A DNA stretch of 64,000 bases, taken from Deferribacter autotrophicus (lineage in GTDB: Bacteria > Chrysiogenota > Deferribacteres > Deferribacterales > Deferribacteraceae). Of the stretch, positions 61,290-64,000 are shown in pieces. Below the pieces are notes generated by a model. It saw nothing but the letters and a program-made list of their open reading frames with translations, did not search any database and was not told where the DNA came from. Where the stretch lies: contig NZ_VFJB01000006.1 in the NCBI RefSeq assembly GCF_008362905.1, positions 186,001 through 250,000 of the forward strand, given 5' to 3'. Each line of letters opens with the position of its first letter. The stretch's first letter is position 1. A program made the translations under genes and the position numbers.

Positions 61290-62955
61290 AAGGGGTAAAA
61301 TTGGTTTTGTCAGTTTTGTTGTAATTTTGTTATGCGCAGTAATTGTTGTGCGATTAGTTTATTTGCAGATGTACAAGCACGATTATTATGAGGATATTGT
61401 GAAAAGACAATCATTTAAGGAGATTAAAATAAAAACGGAAAGAGGAAAGATTTACGACACAAACGGAGTGTTGCTTGCAAAAGAGAATAATGTAGCTTCG
61501 GTTTTCGTTTATGGTTTGGATAAAAAAGAAGTTAACTATATTAAAAAAAGATTGAAAAAATTTGGAGTTAGAAAAAAAATAAGAGATGGAAATTTTCACT
61601 GGTTAGCCAGGAATATCGGAATCGATACTGCTAGAAAAATTAGTGCTATATCAAGCAATATTAACTATGTGATAACAAAACACAGATTCTATCCTTTTGG
61701 CACTAGTTTTTCTCAGATTATTGGTTTTACAGGAGTTGATAATCAAGGGCTATCCGGTGTTGAGGGTATTTACGAAAAATATTTAAAGGGTAATGATATT
61801 TCTTTTACTTTTTTAAAAGATAGTAGGAATAGACTCATTATGAATAGTGATTATAGGGATGATATTCAAAATAATCGTTACATTAAACTTACTGTTGATT
61901 CAAAATTACAAAGAATGAGTGAAGCTGTTCTTATTGAAGACTTAGAGAAGTTTAGAGCAAAAAGAGGCATTGTCTTAGTAATTGATGTAAAAAGTGGTGA
62001 AATAGTTGTTTCTGTTTCGAAACCTGATTTTGACCCAAATGAATTTAAAAGATTCGATAAAGAGACATGGAAAAATTATGCAACTCAATACACTTTTGAA
62101 CCTGGATCAATTTTCAAACCTGTTACATTTTCATATCTTTTGAACAATTATAAGCTAAATCTGAATAAAACTATTGATTGTGAGAATGGTAGATATAGAG
62201 TGTATGGTCATGTTTACAATGATGTCCATAGATATGACAAAATTAAAATTTCAGAAGTTTTAATTCATTCCAGCAACGTCGGAACAATAAAGTTAATGGA
62301 AAAAGTAAGTGACTCAAAATTTTACAATTATTTAAGAAAGCTTGGTTTTGGTAAGAAGGTAAATGTAGTTGGAGCACTTGAAGAACGAGGTATTTTAAGG
62401 GACTATAAGAGTTGGTCTAAACTTTCGAAATATTCAATCTCTATAGGCCAGGAGATTTATGTTACACCTATTCAAATGATCAGATTTTATGCCGCTGTGG
62501 CAAATGGAGGCTATTATATAAAGCCGACATTCATCAAGGAAATCTATTATGGTGATGGATTTTTAAAAGTAAAATCTGATATTGTAAGAGTTTTTGATGA
62601 AAGAGTTGCAAAAAAGTTGCAGCACCTTCTGAGAATGGTTGTAATTGAGGGGACAGGGCAGAATGCAAATAGTGATTATGTAGCTATTGCTGGAAAAACC
62701 GGGACTGCTCAGAAATTTGATAAGTTGAAGGGAAGTTACTCAACTAAAGATTATGTAGCAAGTTTTGCAGGCTTTTTCCCTTATGATAAGCCTAAATATG
62801 CAATGATAGTAATTTACGATAGTCCAAGAAAAAGCATTTATGGTGGATCAACAGCTGCTTTAACTTTTAAAAGAATTGCTGAGCAAATTATGCTGCTAAA
62901 TGGTGAAAAAATTAGAATTTACAGGGTGAGTGATGAGAGTAAAAGAGCTGCTTAA
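61279..62955 (+). CDS. ftsI: Division-specific transpeptidase FtsI (PBP3-type)
   Basis: A 558-residue class B penicillin-binding protein. An N-terminal membrane anchor (about 8-30) is followed by the PBP dimer domain (ERGKIYDTNGVLLA) and the transpeptidase domain with SIFK (active Ser near 275), SSN (near 333) and KTGT (near 473). It crosslinks septal peptidoglycan. It overlaps murE by 23 bp. There is no C-terminal PASTA domain. Confidence 0.95.
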   Translation: MLSERGKIGFVSFVVILLCAVIVVRLVYLQMYKHDYYEDIVKRQSFKEIKIKTERGKIYDTNGVLLAKENNVASVFVYGLDKKEVNYIKKRLKKFGVRKKIRDGNFHWLARNIGIDTARKISAISSNINYVITKHRFYPFGTSFSQIIGFTGVDNQGLSGVEGIYEKYLKGNDISFTFLKDSRNRLIMNSDYRDDIQNNRYIKLTVDSKLQRMSEAVLIEDLEKFRAKRGIVLVIDVKSGEIVVSVSKPDFDPNEFKRFDKETWKNYATQYTFEPGSIFKPVTFSYLLNNYKLNLNKTIDCENGRYRVYGHVYNDVHRYDKIKISEVLIHSSNVGTIKLMEKVSDSKFYNYLRKLGFGKKVNVVGALEERGILRDYKSWSKLSKYSISIGQEIYVTPIQMIRFYAAVANGGYYIKPTFIKEIYYGDGFLKVKSDIVRVFDERVAKKLQHLLRMVVIEGTGQNANSDYVAIAGKTGTAQKFDKLKGSYSTKDYVASFAGFFPYDKPKYAMIVIYDSPRKSIYGGSTAALTFKRIAEQIMLLNGEKIRIYRVSDESKRAA

Positions 62956-64000
62956 AGGGGTTGATTTTCTGTGTAAAAACAGAAAACTGCTTGATGTTGA
63001 ATTAGCAAATATCTCTTTCGATAGTCGTAATATAAAAGATAATTCCCTTTTTATTGCATACAAAGGGACAAATTATGATAGCCATAAGGATCTGAAAAGA
63101 TTAAAAAATGAAAAAAAGATCAAAGTATTTATTACTGAAAAAAAGATAGAAGATGTTGATTCAATTATTGTTGAGGATGGAAGGAAAACCCTGTCTCTTA
63201 TCTGCAAAAACTTCTTTGTTAATAATAATGAATTTAAAACCATAGGGATTACAGGGACAAATGGTAAAACGACTACGTTGTATCTTATCGATCATATTTT
63301 AAATTGTGCAGGTTTGAAAACAATAAGGATCGGCACGGTAAATTATAAAATTGATGATGAATTGTTTGATGCGGATAATACTACTCCGAATCCTTATGAT
63401 TTTTATAAATTTATTGGAATGGGATTGGAAAAGGGTTGCAAATGCGTTGTTACAGAAGTATCTTCCCATGCTCTTGATCAGGATAGAATTTACGGATTAA
63501 AATTCGATTATGCAGTTTTTACGAATTTAAGTGGTGATCATCTTGATTATCATCAGGACCTGGAAAGCTATTTTGCTTCCAAAAGAAAGCTTTTTACTGA
63601 AAAATATTTGAAAGGGGTTTCTGTAGTCAATTTTGATGATGATTATGGTAAGAAGTTAATAAATGAGCAGTTTGATCATATAAGTTATGCCATTGAAAAT
63701 AAGAAAGCGGATGTTCATATAGAGAGCTATGAATCAAGCCTTAGCGGTTCGATATTTACAGTGAATCTGTTTGGCAAGACATTGACTTTTAAATCAATGT
63801 TGGTGGGTAAGCATAATATTTATAATATACTGGCGGCAATTTCAGTTTGCTCACATTTTGGGATTGATAATGAGTTATTGGTAAAAGCTATAGAAAGCTT
63901 TGAGAATGTACCCGGACGCCTTGAGAAAATTTCCTGGGAAGGAAGATATTTTTTTGTGGATTATGCTCATACAGATGACGCATTGAGAAATGTTTTGGAG
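62933..64000 (+). CDS. murE: UDP-MurNAc-tripeptide ligase MurE (3' partial)
   Basis: The first 356 codons of a Mur ligase; the gene runs off the window end. SFDSRNIKDNSLFIAYKG near residue 30 and the P-loop GITGTNGKTTTLY (near 104-116) are clear, then TEVSSHALDQDRIYGLKFDY and FTNLSGDHLDYHQD, all typical of MurE. The amino-acid-specifying C-terminal motif (DNPR for meso-diaminopimelate) lies beyond the window. The ATG at 62933 lies inside the end of ftsI. Confidence 0.95.
   Translation, partial: MRVKELLKGVDFLCKNRKLLDVELANISFDSRNIKDNSLFIAYKGTNYDSHKDLKRLKNEKKIKVFITEKKIEDVDSIIVEDGRKTLSLICKNFFVNNNEFKTIGITGTNGKTTTLYLIDHILNCAGLKTIRIGTVNYKIDDELFDADNTTPNPYDFYKFIGMGLEKGCKCVVTEVSSHALDQDRIYGLKFDYAVFTNLSGDHLDYHQDLESYFASKRKLFTEKYLKGVSVVNFDDDYGKKLINEQFDHISYAIENKKADVHIESYESSLSGSIFTVNLFGKTLTFKSMLVGKHNIYNILAAISVCSHFGIDNELLVKAIESFENVPGRLEKISWEGRYFFVDYAHTDDALRNVLE

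Overview
The window is an AT-rich bacterial chromosome segment, about one third G+C by eye. It looks like an anaerobic respiring Gram-negative of the Deferribacterota type (Deferribacter, Flexistipes or Calditerrivibrio-like). This placement is inference: it rests on a periplasmic nitrate reductase cluster of the napM-A-D-G-H type without napC, many periplasmic multihaem cytochromes, an anaerobic cobalamin pathway with a secreted CbiK, UbiA/UbiX proteins resembling those of futalosine-type menaquinone synthesis, and sigma-54 promoters. No rRNA or tRNA gene, CRISPR array or complete insertion sequence was seen.

Layout. 1-5.4 kb: the end of a response regulator, a Zn/Cd exporter with its ArsR/SmtB repressor, and a copper exporter with a CopZ chaperone. 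5.4-6.1 kb: repeat-rich intergenic DNA. 6.2-11.7 kb: an operon with hemE, hemH, ubiA and ubiX, then a zinc-ribbon membrane protein, a coiled-coil protein, an HDOD protein and a lipoprotein. 11.9-13.5 kb: two crotonase-fold genes. 13.6-20.6 kb (minus): napM-napA-napD-napG-napH followed by an OmpR-type regulator and a haem-binding sensor kinase. 20.8-24.7 kb (plus): an octahaem hydroxylamine-oxidoreductase-like cytochrome, a small SurA-like protein and hcp. Together these encode a plausible nitrate -> nitrite -> hydroxylamine -> ammonium route. 24.7-29.7 kb (minus): a nine-haem cytochrome behind a sigma-54 promoter, its likely NtrC-type activator, and a frameshifted partner kinase. 29.7-31.3 kb: an ABC-2 exporter.

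31.4-57.0 kb is dominated by cobalamin synthesis in two blocks, each behind a B12 riboswitch. Block 1 is cbiA, periplasmic cbiK, a BtuCDF-type importer, cobA, cbiL, cbiC, cobK and larE. A sigma-54-driven glnK-amtB pair follows. Block 2 begins with the anaerobic ribonucleotide reductase (nrdD, a separate small glycyl-radical polypeptide, nrdG), then a CbiR-like protein, cobU, cobT, cobS, cobD, cbiP, cbiB, sirC, cbiD, cbiE, cbiF, cbiG and cbiH. No cbiT is present. 57.2-59.5 kb: a hybrid binding-protein/PAS sensor kinase. 59.6-64 kb: the start of the division/cell-wall cluster, mraZ-rsmH-ftsL-ftsI-murE (murE cut by the window end).

Most interesting points: (1) the class III ribonucleotide reductase lacks its glycyl-radical domain, which is encoded 520 bp downstream as an independent 59-residue gene with its own strong ribosome binding site; (2) a four-copy family of 230-410 bp intergenic elements with nested inverted repeats and three hairpins, whose stems vary in a compensatory way around conserved RTCCA-type loops; (3) five GTAAA direct repeats at 9-11 bp spacing between the nap and hao transcription units; (4) two palindromic activator sites 21 bp apart upstream of a consensus sigma-54 promoter for the nine-haem cytochrome.
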